Assembly (NCBI RefSeq): GCF_963678635.1
Contig: NC_087068.1
Coordinates: forward strand, 10,670,027 to 10,734,026
Reading direction: 5' to 3'
Source of the DNA: Symsagittifera roscoffensis
Lineage: Eukaryota; Xenacoelomorpha; Acoela; Convolutidae
Length of the DNA: 64,000 bases
Made by a program: the position numbers and the translations under genes. How positions within the stretch are numbered: the stretch's first letter is position 1; every line of letters starts with the position of its first letter. Positions 10,837 to 23,888 of the stretch are shown here, piece by piece. Below the pieces are notes generated by a model that was given only the letters and a program-made list of their open reading frames with translations, ran no database searches and was not told the DNA's origin.

Positions 10837-13174
10837 ATGTTTGGATCAACTTTCGGGACTGCAAAAACCCCACAATTTATGAGAAGGACTTCAAACACAG
10901 GTTAAAAAACTATATATCATTGTTTTATAAAGTTTTGTAACTTTTCAAAATAAAAAAATCTGGTGCAGTTTAAGGGATCTCATCCTTTATTGGCCTGTTT
11001 ATTTTGAAGGTCATTTAAAGCCACATCCGCTGTTTTGAAAAGGGAAAACTTGAATGTTAAAACTTGTCTCGGGCTAAATGCGGGTAGAATAGTTAGGGAA
11101 TTTCACTTTTTGGTAAACAGTCTTGTCGTACATGATAACTCAATTTTTCTATAATTAACAACACTTATGAATGCTTGCTTGCATCAGACATCAAACTTGA
11201 TCAAAATCCAAATCGCAGAAAAAGTCTATCAAGATTTCGAGGCAGAATTTGTTGAAAAAATAAAGGCCTCTCATTTTCACAAGTCCTCTACAGGTTGAGG
11301 TAAGCTTTAAGTAAAAAAAAATATACTTATTTTTGTTTGTAAATTAATTGTCTCTAGGATCCAGCAGTCCGAAAACTGGTCGCAGTCCTGCTAACTCTGT
11401 CAAAAATGGGACTGTGAAAAAACAGTACTCGTGCGGAGTTTGCAAACGAAAAGTCGACTTCGCCGAAGCATTCAAATGCAAAGAATGTTCGACTGACATC
11501 ATATGTTTTAACTGCATATCAAGTTGTATCGCTAAAGAACACAAAGTTCTAGAAACTTCCGGATACCCGCCTTCAATTTGCCCCGAACATAAATTTGTCG
11601 AGACTCTCTACTGCACGACAGATCTGAAAACATTCTGCTTGTTATGTCAGAGCGAACATACCGAACACCAACTCGGCTCCATCCGAAACAAAGTCGCCCA
11701 ATGTCGCTCGGCTGTCGGTGGGATGATGAATGACACGAACGAACTCGCCGAATTCCTTGGCCGAGAAACGAGAAAGAGTAATAGGATTTTGGAGAACTGC
11801 CAGTCTGATTCGTGGTTGTTCCACGAGGAAAACACCCACGAGAGCGTCGTGAATGTGATCCGAGAACCACTTCAAGAGTTGTGGGCCGATTACGACAAGC
11901 GAATGGACGAGGCAGTTGAGTTACTCCGAGAACACCATAACAAAGTGACAATGCGAAAAAGTACAGTCAGTAATATTCTTGCCGAGTTGAAAGACATTTT
12001 GCCGCACGATGACGCTAAAGTTATAAACTTAACCCAAGAACAAAGCCCGGCTTTGAGAAAGCGAATCGAAACTGAAACCGAGGAAAACAAACAGCGATTC
12101 CTTTGCACTCAAGTGACCTACCATAAGCCTTTGACCTTGGAAGAAAAACACGAGAAACTGAAAGCCGTTCTCGCTTTGTGCTTCCCGTGCTTTAATTTGC
12201 CGACGTTGACTTATACCCACTGCGTTGAACCGAAGTCGTTCACGAAACTCGATCCCCCAATTGCCGACTACCAGAACCTCTCCGACTGTATTGTCGTGCC
12301 GGCTCAAGGCGGCTTCTTTGTCGTGGATTTCGACTCGCAAAGTAACGGCGATAAAACGATGACTGTTACTGTGCATGATATGAAAAAAGACTCTCCCACC
12401 GTTCGGGTTTCTGAGTCGAAGACTTTCTCAATCAAAACGTCTCGGAAACCGTTCGTTTGCCCATCGAGTACCGCTAAAAGCCGACTGTACGTCTTAGACG
12501 AAAACAATTCGGCTTGCTACATTGAAGGACATTCCAAAAATGGATATGACTATGTTTTGGAGCGACAAAACTTCTCTAGTAATTACAAGTTTAACGAAAC
12601 ATTCTTACCCGGCCATGCTATATTTTACAGACACAAAGAAAACGAAAGGTTTTACACTATGGTCGATTTCGATTCAAATAGCGACAAAAAATTGATCTCG
12701 TGGCTGGTAAATCAGACGACTAAGGTGACTTTGAAAAGCTCCGAATTACCACCAGTGCATTTCACTTCATTCGCAGCCGAAAGATATACTTCACGACTCG
12801 CCTTCGTCGAGAGTTCGACTAATATCCGAGTCATCCATTTGAAAAACGAGGATGCTGGAATCGACCGAGACTTCTCGTTGCCGACTTGTCATCTCGGGCT
12901 GGGGTATGCAGACGCGATTGCGTTTTTCGACGAAGATCGAATTGGTGTATTTGACAAAACTAAAAAAGAAGTCACTCTTTTGGAGTTCACAAAAACTAAA
13001 GACGGCGAACATGAATTATGTGCGTGGGCTGCAAAAATGATCATTACGTTAGAATCGAAGCTGCAAGACGAAGAAATTGAGGATGTTTTCAACGTCGGCT
13101 CACTGAACGGAAGTGTCACGATTCTGCTGAAAAGTGGAAAAATCTGGAAACTAGATTGGCAAACAGATGAATGA
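10837..13174 (+). CDS. B-box zinc-finger (TRIM-related) protein, two exons
   Basis: Coding exons are 10837-10900 and 11358-13174, joined across a GT-AG intron in phase 1 (CACAG|GTTAAA and TCTCTAG|GATCC). The spliced protein has 626 residues. Residues 1-21 (MFGSTFGTAKTPQF...) carry FG dipeptides. Residues about 47-83 form a C-x2-C...C-x2-C...C-x2-C...H module like B-box 1. Residues about 96-125 form a canonical B-box 2 (C-x2-H-x7-C-x2-D-x4-C-x2-C-x3-H-x2-H). A helical, probably coiled-coil segment follows to about residue 240. The C-terminal ~330 residues have alternating hydrophobic strands (FFVVDFD, LYVLDEN, IGVFDK, SGKIWKLDW) suggesting a beta-propeller; that fold is inferred. There is no RING finger, so ubiquitin-ligase activity is not predicted. 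The alternative in-frame TTG at 11348 lies in the intron and is not a start. An ATTAAA polyadenylation-like signal sits at 13394. Confidence 0.85.
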
Positions 13175-14399
13175 TTGGTCAATTAGCAGAATGTTTGAGA
13201 AACAGACTCAATAATTATTCTTTGACTCTTTTTATATGACTCCATGGTGCTTTGTTTGTTTAGTTATATCAATGAGTATTTCAAATTGTAGTTAAATTAA
13301 GTCATGAAGTGTTTGTGATTTTTTACCGGAATCATCTTACTAAAATTTGGTAAATTTTTAACTCAAGAATTATATTTATTTTTTATTTTGCCAATTAAAA
13401 ACCTTGAGATGTATTTAGTCAAGCGGGTTAGTGGTGCTAATTCTTCTTCAGGAGTCTTTGACACCAATATAGAGGGTGGGATATTTTTATTTATTCCGCC
13501 CAAATTTCTCATTTTTTGATTTTGTAATACTCAATGTATAAATGTTGAGAAAAATATACTGATAGCACTGGTTGGTTTGCTTAATACAAAAGCAATCACT
13601 TTATTCTAAAGCTGACTTCTAGAATAGCCGAACTTCGAGCGGATACGATATACGAAGGTGGTCATTTTTTTTCGCTGGGGCTATTTTCTGTGTTTTTTTT
13701 CTAATCTGGCTAAATCTCTGGAGCGAACTTGAAATATTTTTGAGTAGTTTATCAAATAGTCATTTTAAGCCAATTGGGTTTATTTACAATTGGCGGAATA
13801 AGTTGAACTTTGGGCGGAATAAGTAAAAAGACCCACAATTTGTCCCAAAAAAAAAGATCCTTTAATTACCAAATCAATTTTCATGAATTTTGGAACAAAT
13901 ACTTAACAGCCTAAGACACATATTTTCAGGAAATTACAACGCTGAAACATGTGTGAACAAAAAGTTATCGCAATATTTTACTGCGCAAAGTATCAAACTG
14001 CATTGAGTTGTTCATGCTTCTCACTTTTAAAAATTATGCAGTTTACAATCGATCAGCAATTTTTTTTTCAATCGAGCAGCGAATCGAGCAATGAATCTGT
14101 TTTAATGTTTGCCAACAAAACGGACAGTTGAGACTATTCGTAAATTTGCTCTTAAATTCCCAAATCATTACCCCCACCCAAACAGATCTCGAATGAGTAA
14201 AACTTACAAAAAGTACCAAGAAAAAAGCAGATGAAAACTTTACCGAGGTCATAACCTTCCAAATTTTGTATGAATACAATTATTTTCTTTTGGTAATCGA
14301 AAAGTATCATTTTTATCATCTAAAATACAAAATTTTGTTTAGAAACAATTTTTGATCGTTTTGTTCAAGCTTTTGAAGATTACGCATGTACTAACTTTT
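13175..14399. other. 3' flank of the B-box gene, no other feature
   Basis: AT-rich, with many stops in all frames. The first ~220 bp are probably the 3' untranslated region. Confidence 0.45.
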
Positions 14400-16565
14400 G
14401 TTGGTTTGAACATAGTTGTTTGAGCGACTAACGTGGTAAATTTAGAGTAAAATTTGACCAAAAAAGCCAAAAGTTTGTAGTTTTTTGCAAGGTGAAAAGC
14501 ACTACAACAAAGTAACATGGGAGCTTTTATGCGTTTTTTTTGTCCACTCTGAACCCAATTTGAAAAAGGCCTCACAATTTTCCAACTTTGCTGATAATGG
14601 TCTCAAAGTTTGAATCAGTGTTTGAACTGAAATAAATTGCCGTTTGTGCGTAGGATTGTTAAGTTATCATTGTAAAATAAAATGGAGTGTTTCAAATGAA
14701 TTTTTTTCAAAAAAAAGCTCAAAACTTTTTTTTGCAGAGAGATTGCAGAAATTTTTTATAATATATTTTAGCCTAGCATATCAAGGCTTTTGGATAAGTA
14801 AAATCTTTCCATTAAAAAAAATGATTTTTAGAATAACCGAATTAGTCAGATAAAAAACACTTCATGCAACGCTTTCTAACATGGCGAAGCTTTAAGCGAT
14901 TTTTTTCGTTTCTTTTTTTGTCCGATCTGACCCTAATAAGGAAAAAAGCCTCTCAAATTTCTAGTTTAGTTTAAAAATTGAGAATAAAATTCAGTGCTAA
15001 TTTGGGTGGACTTTTTTCATAACTTTGTTTCTAGAATAAGTTCCAGTAGATTGAATATCAGTTGGTTAATTTTTAATAGTTCGCGCAAGATGGAACCGAA
15101 TAAAAGCTGATTATTAAATTGCGAAGCTTGCCAAAACTATAATTGTTCGGTTGTGCTGCCAAAAATATATGAAAACAGCAATCATTTTTAAAGCCGTTCT
15201 AATTCGAAATTATTTTTTTTCGGATGCTAGCCTTCAAACAAATTTGAACTTCATAAGATTTCATAAAATGAGCAAATGGAAAAATTAAAACAAAAGCAAA
15301 ATTATTTGAATCAGTTATGAAACAATTTCTGATAGTCACAATGATGTGATGAATTTTTTTTATTTTTTATCTATTGAATAAGTTATATTTAGGTTTTTTT
15401 GGCCAATTTTACCAATTAACTCAATCTACTTAAAATTACGCTCTACTTTACTTGTAGAACGAGCAATTTTTATCAATATTTTTCACCACTTTCAGCTAAA
15501 GTTCTCGCAAGAAAGAAAATTTTCTGACATGAAAACGCTTATGGAATAGATTTTGATTGAAGAAGAATTTAAAAATTTCAACTCAGTTTCTTTTCAAGAT
15601 TTTGCCCGTGAGATAACACTTAATGTTTTAAAAAACCGCATATGAAATTTGTTATTTTAATATTCATTTTAAGATGTCAATTGCTATTAGGTTGTTTGAA
15701 AATCCTGTCCAAATTGCATGTTGAAATTGAAATTTGTCTGACAAAATATCAAATCGAGCAAAGATATTGCTTCACATTTTGCAAATTTTGCGACAAAAAC
15801 GCATTTCATTCAAACTTCCTCGAAGTTATCCAATTAAGAAAAAATTCTTTTTGCGGTCATAGCATAAAGGAAGTTATTTTAAATCGACTCTAATAAGAAA
15901 GGTGGAATGGTTCCCCACAAAACAGTTGTCTATACACTAATAAAAACACAATAAAGCCTTTAAGTTCTCGTGACGATGTAATGGCATAAAAACTGTGGAG
16001 AAAATAGTTTCATAAAACTTTAGCCTAGTATGTCCATAACTTTTCTGGGATGATTTGATGGTTTGATGAAAAAAATTTCCCGAGCACAGATACTCCAACA
16101 TTTACCTTGCACGTCGGATTTAAAAAATTTAGCCAAGAAAAAAGTATTCTAGTGAATCTCTAAGCAATTTTTGTTCCCCGCACTGTTTGCCTAATCTGAA
16201 GTCATTTTGAAAAAAAAAGGCCTCTGAAGTTTTCTAGTATGCTGTACAAAATAATTGCGATAATAATTCAATGCAATTAAAAATAAAAGTCAATACTGGG
16301 TCTTTATCTTGATTCGGTGGTTAATTTTTGATGACGATGAAGAAATTTTTTGTTCTGACGAAAACAATATCAAAACAGCAATAATTTATTTTGAAGCCGC
16401 TTTAATTTAAAATCAACATTTTTTCAGATGCTGCCAACCAAATTTTTTTGAACTGATAAAAAAAGTAAAAGAAGGAATAAATGGCTCTTCTGAAAGGTAA
16501 AAAAAACGTATCCGAATCAGTTACAGGAAAAAATGTCAAATAGCCAAGTTAGTGATGGATGATTG

Positions 16566-18285
16566 CGTAAAAAAGTATATCAAAGAAGCTACATTTATGG
16601 CTTTTTTGGCCAAATTTTGACTCAATCGCTTAATTTTACGCTCTTATTCAATGATAGATTCAGCGATTTTTATTAATATCTTTTCATCCCTTTTCAGTAA
16701 CAGCGCTCGTAAAAGGGCAAAACCTATGACATGGAAACTCCCAAGAAGTATTTCAAATGACTGATAAGGATTTATGAAATTTCAAAAAATCGGGGTTTTT
16801 AGTCAAAATTTGCGCTCAAAATAACTCCAATGAGAAACTTTCGAAAACACAAAAAATGACCGCAGATGAATTTTGGTAGTTTCAATTACATTTCAAGAAG
16901 TCAATTGTTTTAGATAATGTTTGAATGCTATCCAAAATGCAAGTTAGAAAAGTGGAATTGTTTGACAGAAAAATCATATCGAATGGTGATATTTCGACTT
17001 TTTTTGAGAAATTTGCAACAAAAACATCTCAATGAATACTATTTTGAAACATATTTGGTAAACCAAAATCCTTTTTTCCGCTCATTACAAAATTGAAATT
17101 GTCCTCAACAGCTTTTTTAAGAAAACGTGAAATGGTTCCCCATAACACATCATTCCAGACACTGATACAATAAACCAGCAATGCGCTTAGGTTCTCGTAA
17201 TGTTTTTCTTGTTGTCTGATTTCAATTTGAATCCTTTTTTTGACAAAATTATCGCTTAGGTTTCCACATTTTCTCAAAAATGTTTGCAGCGAAACTCTTT
17301 TGATAGAATTGAAGCCTATTTTGTCCATAGTTTACAGATAAAACTTTTTAAAAAACGTGAAAATCTTTTTTTGAAAAAAACCCACCACACCGAGTACAGA
17401 TACCATATGATTCACAATGCAAGGTGGAACATTATAACCTACGTCAATGAAGTAACAATGTGATATTCAAAGAAAGTTTTGTTCACATAACTTTTTGTTC
17501 AATTTGAACTCAATTTAAGAAAGAAAACCTCTCAGGTTATCAATTTAGCTGCACTAAATAGTTGCGAATGAGCAGAAATTTATGCACAGAAAGTTTGGGT
17601 GCTGATTCTATTTGGTAACATATTAGATAAAGGAATTTGTTTTTCATTTAATTTTTGTTCTCGAAAAATTCCAGCAGAATGAATAGCAATTTTTCTTTTT
17701 GTTTTTTGGTTCGCAAGGGATAAAAACGAATATTAACTGATTCTTCTTAATCTGCCAAATATTATGCCAAAACCGCAATCCGTTTTAAAATCACTCTGGT
17801 TTTAAATCAATCTTTTTTCAGATTTGCCCACCAAATATTTTTGAACTGAAAAGAAATAGTAGAATGAGTAATTGGCTCCAGTGAAATGGAAACAAAATTG
17901 TTCGAAACAGTTTAAAAAAATGTATAACAGTCAAAAGTTTGTAAACTATTTAGTGACTAACGGATAAATCTACCAAAGAAGCTACATTCAAATCTTTTTT
18001 GGCCATTTTTTTAAAATCATTAAACCCTAGAATTTTACGCTCTAGAATTTTTCAATACACGTTCAGTCCTTTCACCAACATCGCTCATAACAAGTTAGAG
18101 CCTGTGACACGGAAATGCCTTTGAAATAAACTTGATTAAAGAAAAATTATGAATTTTATGAGATCGTTTTTCAAAAACATTGCGCTTTGCGCATAAACTA
18201 ACCACACATTGCGCTTTTCAAATTCATGTAATTTTGAGAAAAACCGGAAAAGAAATCCAATAATTTCAACTTCATCTAAACGTTT
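16566..18285 (+). repeat. Higher-order tandem unit, copy 1 (1720 bp)
   Basis: Starts CGTAAAAAAGTATATCAAAG and runs to the next occurrence of the same bases. Contains a diverged internal echo of its own start (CTACCAAAGAAGCTACATTC near 17968), showing it was built from two older monomers. Confidence 0.85.
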
Positions 18286-19999
18286 CGTAAAAAAGTATAT
18301 CAAAGAAGCTACATTTATGGCTTTTTTGGCCGAATTTTGACTCAATCGCTTAATTTTACGATCTTATTCAATGATAGATTCAGCGATTTTTATTACCATC
18401 TTTTCATCCCTTTTCAGTAACAGCGCTCGTAAAAGGGCAAAAACTATGACATGGAAACTCCCAAGAAGTATTTCTTATGATTGATAAGGATTTATGAAAT
18501 TTCAAAAAATCGGGGTTTTTATTCAAGATTTGCGCTGAAAATAACTCTAATGGGAAACTTTCGAAAACAAAAAAATGACCACAGATGAGTTTTGGTAGTT
18601 TCAATTCCATTTCAAGACGCCAATTGTTTTAGATAATGTTTGAATGCTATCCAAATGCAAGTTGAAAAAATGGAATTTTTTGACAGAAAAATCATATCGA
18701 GTGTTGGTATTTCGTCTTTTTTTGAAAAATTTGCAACGAAAACATCTCAATTAATACTATTTTCAAATTTATTTGGTAAACCAAAATCCTTTTTTCCGCT
18801 CATTACTCAATTGAATTTTTCCTTAACAGCTTTTTTAAGAAAACGTGGAATGGTTCCCTATAACACATCATTCCAGATGCTGATAAAAGAAACAGCAATG
18901 CGCTTAGGTTCTCGTAATGTTTTTCTTGTTGTCTGATTTCAATTTGAATCCTTTTTTTGATAAAATTATTGCTTAGGTTTCCCCATTTTATCAAAAATGT
19001 TTGCAGCGAAACTCTTTTGATAGAATTGAAGCCTATTTTGTCCATAGTTTACAGATAAAACTTTTTAAAAAACTTAAAAATTTTTTTTTTGAAAAAGACC
19101 CACCACACCAAGTACAGATACTATATTATTCACTATGCAAGGGGGAAAATTATAACCTACGTCAATGAAGTAACAATGTGAAATTCCAAGAAAGTTTTGT
19201 TCACATAACTTTTTGTTCAATTTGAACTCATTTTAAGAAAAAAAACCTCTCAGGTTTTCAATTTAGCTGCACTAAATAGCTGCGAATGAGCAGAAATTTA
19301 TCCTCAGAAAATTTGGGTGCTGGTTCTATTTGGTAACATATTAGATAAAGGAATTTGTTTTTCATCTAATTTTTGTTCTCAAAAAATTCCAGCAGAATGA
19401 ATAGCAATTTTTCTTTTTTGTTGTTTGGTTCGCAAGGGATGAAATGAATATTAACAGATTCTTTTTAATCTGCCAAATATTATGCCAAAACCGCAATCTG
19501 TTTCAAAATCACTCTGGTTTAAAATCAATCTTTTTTCAGATTTGCCCACCAAATTTTTTTGAACTGAAAAGAAATAGTAGAATGAGTAATTGGCTCCAGT
19601 GAAATGGAAACAAAATTGTTCGAAACAGTTAAACAAAATGTATAAAGGTCAAAACTTTGTGAACTATTTAGTGACTAACGGATAAATCTACCAAAGAAGC
19701 TACATTCAAATCTTTTTTGGCCATTTTTTAAAAATCATTCAACCCATTTTACGCTCTAGAATTTTCAATACACGTTCAGTCCTTTCACCAACATCGCTCA
19801 TAACAGGTTAGAGCCTGTGACACGGAAATGTCTTTGAAATAAATTTGATTAAAGAAGAATTATGAATTTTATGAGATCGTTTTTCAAAAATATTGCGCTT
19901 TTGCGCATAAACATACCACACATGGCACTTTTCAAATTCATTTAGTTTTGAGAAAAACCGCAAAAGATATCCAATAATTTCAACTTCATCTAAACGTTT
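18286..19999 (+). repeat. Higher-order tandem unit, copy 2 (1714 bp)
   Basis: Begins with the same 20 bases as copy 1 and follows it collinearly to the end with scattered substitutions and small indels. Confidence 0.85.
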
Positions 20000-20596
20000 C
20001 GTAAAAAAGTATATCAAAGAAGCTACATTTATGGCTTTTTTGGCCAAATTTTGACTCAATCGCTTAATTATACGCTCTTATTCAATGATAGATTCAGCGA
20101 TTTTTATTAACATCTTTTCATCCCCTTTCAGTAACAGCGCTCGTAAAAGAGCAAAACCTATGACATGGAAACTCCCAAGAAGTATTTCTTATGATTGATA
20201 AGGATTTATGGAATTTCAAAAAATCGGGGTTTTTATTCAAGATTTGCGCTGAAAATAACTCCAATGGGAAACTTTCGAGAACAAAAAATTGACCGCAGAT
20301 GAGTTTTGGTAGTTTCAATTCCATTTCAAGACGCCAATTGTTTTAGATAATGTTTGAATGCTATCCAAAATGCAAGTTGGAAAAATGGAATTTTTTGACA
20401 GAAAAATCATATCGAGTGTTGGTATTTCGTCTTTTTTTTGAAAAATTTGCAACGAAAACATCTCAATGAATACTATTTTCAAATTTATTTGGTAAACCAA
20501 AATCCTTTTTTCCGCTCATTACACAATTGAAGTTTTCCTTAACAGCTTTTTTAAGAAAACGTGGAATGGTTCCCCATAACACATCATTCCAGTAAT
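20000..20596 (+). repeat. Higher-order tandem unit, copy 3, first part
   Basis: Collinear with the first ~600 bp of copies 1 and 2, breaking off after CACATCATTCCAG. Confidence 0.8.
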
Positions 20597-21019
20597 CGAT
20601 TTCAAATCAATTTGTTTCCTTTTTTGTTAACTCTTTTGAGTTCTTTTTCCTACGTAATTGAGCAACAAGAAATCGATGAAAATTTATTTAAATAGGTTTG
20701 TAACGACTTTTTGTATAATCATTTTATAAAGATTGTATTTAGATTTTCTAAACTATCAAACAGTAGAGAAATAGAGGAAATTAAAATTTAACTTATGCTT
20801 TTTAAGTGTTTTTTCGTTTTGATGTTTGGTCAGAAAATAAATTATGGTGCTAACTAATATCTAAATTTATCTTTCAAAATCATATGTTATTTGCGCTAAG
20901 CAAAATTAATCCTAGTCTCAACAAAACTGAGTCTAGTACGTTGATAATGAAAATGACTTTTGAAAAGTTTTTACATAGTTTTTCTTCTCATTACCGCGGG
21001 AACCCTTAGCTTTGCACTT
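20597..21019. other. Unrelated segment replacing ~0.9 kb of unit 3
   Basis: These 423 bases match neither copy 1 nor copy 2 of the array. The array resumes after it about 0.9 kb further on in unit coordinates, so this is a replacement (insertion plus deletion) rather than a simple insertion. No inverted ends or frames are visible. Confidence 0.6.
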
Positions 21020-21530
21020 TTAAAATCTGTATTGAAATCACTCTAGTTATAAATCAATCTTTTTTCAGATTTGCCCACCAAATATATTTGAACTGAAAAG
21101 AAATAGTAGAATGAGTAATTGGCTCAGTGAAATGGAAACAAAATTGTTCGAAACAGTTAAACAAAATGTTTAACAGTCAAAAGTTTGTAAACTATTTTAT
21201 GACTAACCAATAAATCTACCAAAAAAGCTACATTCAAATCTTTTTGGCCAATTTTTTAAATCATTCAACCCATTTTACGCTGTAGAATTTTAAATACACT
21301 TTCATTCCTTTCACCAACATCGCTCATAACAGGTTAGAGCCTGTGACACGGAAATGTCTTTGAAATAAATTTGATTAAAGAAGAATTATGAATTTTATGA
21401 GATCGTTTTTCAAAAATATTGCGCTTTTGCGCATAAACATACCACACATGGCACTTTTCAAATTCATTTAATTTAAAAAAAAAGACCGCAAAAGAAATCC
21501 ATTATTTTCAACTTCAGCTAAAGGTTTCAA
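21020..21530 (+). repeat. Higher-order tandem unit, copy 3, last part
   Basis: Resumes homology with AATCAATCTTTTTTCAGATT and continues to GCTTTTGCGCATAAACATAC and the unit end near CAACTTCAGCTAAAGGTTTC. Confidence 0.75.
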
Positions 21531-22295
21531 TAGCTTTAAGGTTAAATAAAAAACCTGTCCAAATTGCTAGTTTAAAAAATTAATATCTGTCCGTCAAAAA
21601 AAACACGTCAAGCACAGATATTTCGTCCTTTTTTCGAAATTTGCAAAAAAAATTCAAATACTTCTAACAAAATCATCCGGTAGAAAAAATCTCCCTTTAT
21701 TTTGGCTTTAAAATTGAATAAACTTACATGGAGAAATACGTAGAAACGCGCAGAATTCATCTAGATTTGGCAATTTTAAATTACCCGTAATTTCACAATA
21801 AACATTGCTGATAATATCTCCGTTCAATTTGTGATTAAGGCGTCCATAGTTTTTGTTGATAAAAAAACTCTTGTCAAAACTCCCAATTGATATAAAAAAA
21901 ACACATAGAAACTATTTTTTGAAGAAATTTTTTGAAGTCGGATGTAAAAAAATCATCATATCAAACTTATGCTCTAAGCGATCCCATTCAAATTAACGCT
22001 CTTCTGCAAAGAAGAAGTTGTTTCTTGTATTTTCGATTTTCGCGCTTATTTTACATTCAGCGCGTTTCATAACCTCTGAGATGAGGTTTTTAAAAAATCT
22101 GTCAAGTTTTTTTTACTGATTTATAGTATGAAGTTGATTTTTGTGCTGCGTGTTAAAAAGTGGACTTTTATTACTGTCTGAAAAGTTAATTTCTTAGAGA
22201 CATAAATTACAGCAATCGCTTTTGCTGCTTTCTTGAATCTTTACCATGGGTTCTAAAACAAGCAAAACGGATTTATTGTTTGCGAATATGCTTAG

Positions 22296-22526
22296 ATGAC
22301 GCCCGCATTCGCAGTTAAACGTCAGTTTCACAACAACAAAAAAACACGCGATTACCGGACGAAAAAGAAGCAATTTTGCAAAAACAGCTTTCTTTTTACA
22401 AGAGTGGCACCGATATCAAGACACGGTCCAGAAAGGAAGTTGGCCAAAAAGTCACATAACCTTCAGAAAATTGCTAAGCTGATAACACGCAACAAAATTT
22501 TTTGTCATAGTGCCACGCGGGACTGA
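22296..22526 (+). CDS. Hypothetical basic 76-aa protein
   Basis: ATG-started frame, rich in Lys, Arg, Asn and His (starts MTPAFAVKRQFHNNKK, contains RDYRTKKKQFCKNSF). No domain, signal peptide or membrane span is recognisable. It lies between the tandem array and the Ty3/Gypsy 3' end and may be an exon fragment or chance. Base use is slightly less AT-biased than the flanks, which is the main support. Confidence 0.2.
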   Translation: MTPAFAVKRQFHNNKKTRDYRTKKKQFCKNSFLFTRVAPISRHGPERKLAKKSHNLQKIAKLITRNKIFCHSATRD

Positions 22527-22682
22527 AATTAGTGGCTACAGCATCAATTCGCTAGTGCAAGATTGAACAATTTTAATTTTATATTTTGAAAAACGCACAA
22601 CCTTTCACATGCCAAAAATTGAGTTGGAATTGACAGCTTTTTTCAGTCTCATGGGTTTTGAAACACCCTGTATTAAAATATC

Positions 22683-23807
22683 CCGTTAAAGTTTGATTCA
22701 AAAGTAACTATCCGTGGAAGGATCGATATATTCATCTTAGCGGCCTCTCTCAGAAATAGTCTTACAACGGGGACTCTGAGATTCAGACAGGACGCCTCAG
22801 ATTCGCCAACGCCTAGTACTAAATGTAAACTAGAGTCATTGCTTTTATCTAACCCGAACTCAGTCGAAGTATTCAGGAAAGTGGCGAATCGTAAATCGGG
22901 AAAACAATTATTTAAGTGCTTTGGGGATAAAATTATCAGAATTACTCCTTCTACCTATATTACGGCAGCGGGGAAAGTGATTAGGAAAAGTGATATTTCG
23001 TTAAGACTTAAAAATCCAAAAGTTTCAGGTCACCAGGGACCCAGCAAACCACTCTTGGGGAAAATTATGAAGAGACAGAAAAAATTCTCCTCCTCAACCT
23101 CCTCTGACGAACCTCTGGTTCCGAGAGCTAAGGCACAACAGAAACAGTTGACAGCTACACTTAGAATTGATACTCCGACAGATCCTTAGAAGGGGAAGTT
23201 CCGGGCAATCGCCCCCAACGGGGTCAGATCCAGCACCCCAATTCAAACACCCAGACCTGCAACTCCAGTTGTCGACCTAACGAAATCGTCTTCCAGTTCA
23301 GGCAGTATTATCAATCCTCCGGTACCGACGTCATCACCGGTCGCCCAACCCTCGTGCTCGAAAACTATTCCGATATCTATCCGAGTTGATAAAAGACCAC
23401 TTTTGACCAGGAGGGTAACGATACAACCAGGCGCGGAAGTAGTATCGGATGCCACAGGTCTACAACCGGTCTCGTCCGAAGACTATCATGTGACAGAATC
23501 AAAGGTCACACCCCAGTCCTGTTCTTTGTCAACCATTAAGCAGACACCAGAAAACAGCCCCACTAAGACACCAACTTCACCTCAGAAGATACCTACTAAG
23601 GCCACAGAAGATCAAGATGGGAACGAATCCTCCTCCTCGAGAACATCGGGCCGCAGTAAAAGACAGACACAGTTTTATGGCAGCCCCATACGCCATGCGG
23701 TCAAAGAAGTCTCAGAAGCATCTTCACCTGCAGAGCTATCTTCGTCGCCATCACCCAAAAGTAAAATGAAAGTATTTAAAAAGAATGAAGTGCAGCCTCA
23801 AAAGTAG
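22683..23807 (+). pseudogene. Ty3/Gypsy C-terminal coding tail (one in-frame stop)
   Basis: A single frame is open from 22683 to the stop at 23805-23807, except for one TAG at 23187-23189. The upstream part carries a conserved-looking segment (SGKQLFKCFGDKIIRITPST). The rest is Ser/Thr/Pro-rich and basic and ends with a SGRSKRQTQFYGSPIRHAVK motif, typical of the post-integrase tail of Ty3/Gypsy polyproteins (basic R-S-x-R followed by x-Y-G-x-P). A polypurine tract and LTR follow in the correct order. Reverse transcriptase and the integrase core are absent upstream, so the element is 5'-truncated. The assignment rests on tail motif plus context. Confidence 0.55.
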
Positions 23808-23888
23808 AAGACGTAGCTAAAACAATCTTAAAACTCTTACTTAAAACTCATTTTGTTTTAATTGAATTTCTGTTGATCAGAAATTTTT

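Larger units (their letters stand above)
14400..22250 (+). repeat. Ancient tandem array, ~1.3-kb monomers with a younger higher-order unit
   Basis: A recurring block (GTCC..TCTGA.CC, then A.GG/AAGCCTCTC or AAACCTCTCA, then TTT..AGTTTAG) appears near 14535, 14915, 16180, 17500 and 19220. Another block (TGGAATGGTTCCCCA.AA.AC) recurs near 15905, 17130, 18846 and 20565. Old copies before 16.5 kb are well diverged; copies after it are close. Open frames in the array, such as 17029-17328 and 18803-19045 on minus, repeat with the DNA but carry frameshifts between copies, so they are not genes. The source of the monomer is unknown. Confidence 0.8.

Noticed and set aside
11344-13182. Many minus-strand and off-frame open frames over the B-box exon
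   Set aside because: They overlap a strongly supported plus-strand coding exon and lack domains; they are frame shadows.
17029-19045. Two similar minus frames beginning MDKIGFNSIKRV in the tandem array
   Set aside because: Similarity follows from the DNA repeat. The frames diverge by frameshift between copies, so there is no selection for protein.
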